From: Lingula anatina
Taxonomy: Eukaryota > Brachiopoda > Lingulata > Lingulida > Lingulidae
Direction: 5' to 3'
Length of the DNA: 64,000 nucleotides
NCBI RefSeq assembly: GCF_001039355.2
Contig: NW_019775655.1
Coordinates: 98,208 to 162,207 of the forward strand
Of the stretch, positions 61,950-64,000 are shown one piece after another. The position numbers were made by a program, and so were the translations under genes. A model generated the notes under the pieces. That model was not told the DNA's origin. It worked only from the letters and a program-made list of their open reading frames with translations, and did no database searches. Position 1 is the stretch's first letter. The number at the start of each line of letters is the position of its first letter.

Positions 61950-62120
61950 TTGCAGATAACTTGGTGACCAGTTGGCCTATCGTTGGGCCAACGCGGATGC
62001 ATTGTTGGTTTGAGGTTGGGTAATCGTTGGACTGATGTTGGTAATTAGTAAAACCAACGTAAATACACTGTTGGTTACAGGTTGGGTTATTGTTGGACCA
62101 ATGGTGGTTAATACATGTAG
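61950..62120. repeat. GTTGG-rich degenerate tandem repeat, second patch
   Basis: Words such as GTTGGGCCAACG, TTGTTGGTTTGAGGTTGGG and TTGTTGGTTACAGGTTGGG recur about every 20-60 bases. It is similar to 59375-59460. Confidence 0.72.
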
Positions 62121-64000
62121 CTGGCCCAATGTACAGCTTCAAGTGCGTAATTTTTTGCGCCCCACCCCCCTCGTTATATTTATTTATTATTTTTTCTGCA
62201 TGGTTATCCCCACTCCTCACTATTATTCTGCCTCCTAGGTACTCTATTGATTTCGTTTTGATAATCATTCTCAATCAAGTTCAGAGTGCAAAGTTTTATG
62301 AGGTCTATAGTTTTGGGCCTTGTAGTTCTACTAATCTTAAAACAATGTAACACATAACGGGACTCGTTTGCAAAACTCAGTAAACTAACTCTTATGAGAT
62401 TTTTTTTCTTATGGAGCACATTTGGGTCCGTATGTACTGCTGCATAAAAATAAAATGTTAGATATACATGTACAAACCTTATTCACCACAACTCTAGTGT
62501 TAGCTATTTACAGTGCTAGAACAATAGGCGACAACATGGTTTAATTGGGCTTCGTTAATAATAATAATAACCTCATTCATTTGGGATGAAGGTCTATGGA
62601 CAAAACAAAAAGGCTTGTTTGTACAATAACCTGATGATAACGTTTTTAAGACTAGGGAAAAACGCATCGTGTCCTCTCTAACACAATCCCACGACAGTGA
62701 TACTATATTATGTAACCAGGTGAGCATTTTGGTGAGAGGTATTCAGATAGGACCAAGGTCAGGAGGAAGAGGAAGAAGCCTCACATGCCACATTGTCACA
62801 CTTTCCACGCGTAGACTGATATTTTGGCACTGATGTAGTTTGTTGTAAGTACTGTATACATGTAGATGTTATAAGGCAACACTGATCGTTTTATAATGAC
62901 GATATTTTATCAAAAAGTTTACATATCCCACTTCAGTCGTAATGGATCTCGGATATATTTTATTGACATGAATGCCGAAATGAGCTTGAAAAGTTAAATA
63001 ACTTCTTATGTTGGTTTTTCCAGAAGGAAAGCATTTGCTCATAGGGAAGTGAGAAGATTATTCCAGCCGTCCAAAGGTCTGAACTTGTTATTCCGTCTTA
63101 AACAAAGCAAGACGACAAAGCAGCTAGGTAACTACCGGTACATTCTCAGCTCCCAATGGGTGCCTTTTTCATCTTACGATAGTGGCATGTACAAATATAT
63201 CCTGTTTATTATAGTTAACTGACAAAAAACAGTGGTTTTCTACAGAACTAGCCGCGACCAGGAAAGAAAACGTATATTTGCTAGGCACTGTCGACCTCTG
63301 TTGACTTCAATTTTCATGATTTGAATTTCATACCATCCTTGATAATACAATCTGAAATAAGATGCTTGAACAAAGTATCTGATTTTAAAAGAAATTGAGC
63401 TAAAATGCTAGCGTTCGGATTACGAAATTATTTAAGTGGGTGAATTGGAATAAAGTAATTGGTAAAATTATTATTTTGTCATTGACCAGTGTTTTATGTT
63501 ATCCTACAGAACCGAGACAATTTGAGACTACATTGTAACCCCCGACCCGGCATTTACAAAATCCTGAATTATCATTATCAAAACTAAGCTTTCTGTCAGA
63601 TGTTTACATTTATCTACTTTTAATTCCGCAAATATATAAAGTCCAAACACTGGTATCTTTTGTAACAGTTGGTATGCAGAGCAGCGTGATTGTATGGCCT
63701 GTTTTCTGTTTTTATGCTAAAATTATCTATGTGGGTAAATATGCAGTCTCCATGAAAATACTCTTCGTGGAAGGACATGGCTTAGCAGAGATAGAAAAAA
63801 CATTAAGATTAGTATGTTGACTTGTAAAAGTGTGTACAGGGCATGCAATAGTAATAATGTCGTTATAAAGTGTGTCATTGTATAGAACGTGTAGGTTCAA
63901 TTTACCTAGCATATAGCTATTCTTATAATATGATTTATATGTCTCTTAATGCAAACTGTAATGGATCGGTGTAAAGATTATATTTCACTTTAAAAAATAT
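62121..64000. other. Non-coding stretch to the window end
   Basis: No gene, RNA or repeat family recognised. Short open frames lack domains. Confidence 0.4.

Overview
This window is nuclear DNA from an animal, most likely a marine invertebrate. A bivalve mollusc or another lophotrochozoan is my best guess. The evidence is spliced genes with GT/AG introns, long AT-rich non-coding stretches, many microsatellites, frequent TACATGTA-type words, abundant small foldback elements, and decayed Harbinger, Gypsy, LINE, integrase-type and YqaJ-type mobile sequences. The species assignment is inference. Four single N characters (527, 10485, 30055, 33560) look like contig joins.

The one clearly intact host gene lies on the minus strand at 50808-56645. 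I could rebuild it as eight coding exons whose splice phases all agree and whose summed length (3309 nt) is divisible by three: a 1102-residue secreted protein. Its order is signal peptide, C-type lectin-like domain, one degenerate and twenty complete EGF repeats, a Thr-rich linker, and a VWC-like ten-cysteine module. A TATA box, a good start context and an AATAAA signal frame it. A decayed copy of its promoter and first exon sits about 0.8 kb upstream (57340-57570).

1-13000 holds mostly mobile and repeated DNA: a small CAGGGGCGG-ended element, a complete but gag-only mini Gypsy element with target-site duplication (2445-3596), roughly 1-kb tandem units (3640-5590), a 64-bp tandem array, and two tandem copies of a decayed integrase-type transposon (8594-12434). 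A LINE tail follows. At 13125-14164 three phase-consistent minus-strand exons encode a ParB/sulfiredoxin-like protein.

16845-23949 carries, on the minus strand, a broken gene of a large uncharacterised family (motifs DWAMKF-like, RSDNAGCYH, YDFSEAQAGK). It is split by a 5.4-kb Harbinger transposon (17955-23383) that still has long inverted ends, a TTA duplication, a Myb-like gene and a transposase gene, all with inactivating lesions. 24164-28032 and 30056-35057 are two copies of a composite repeat with C2H2-like and SWIM zinc-finger coding fragments and a LINE fragment; the second copy is interrupted by an LTR-gag fragment. Two copies of a YqaJ nuclease-PHD pseudogene (28954-30054, 41667-42768) lie beside these. 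The second copy is next to another fragment of the DWAMKF-like family.

35000-50000 and 57600-64000 are mostly non-coding, with minisatellites, foldback elements and degenerate duplications. Coding signal there is weak apart from two orphan exon candidates near 60.1 and 61.1 kb.
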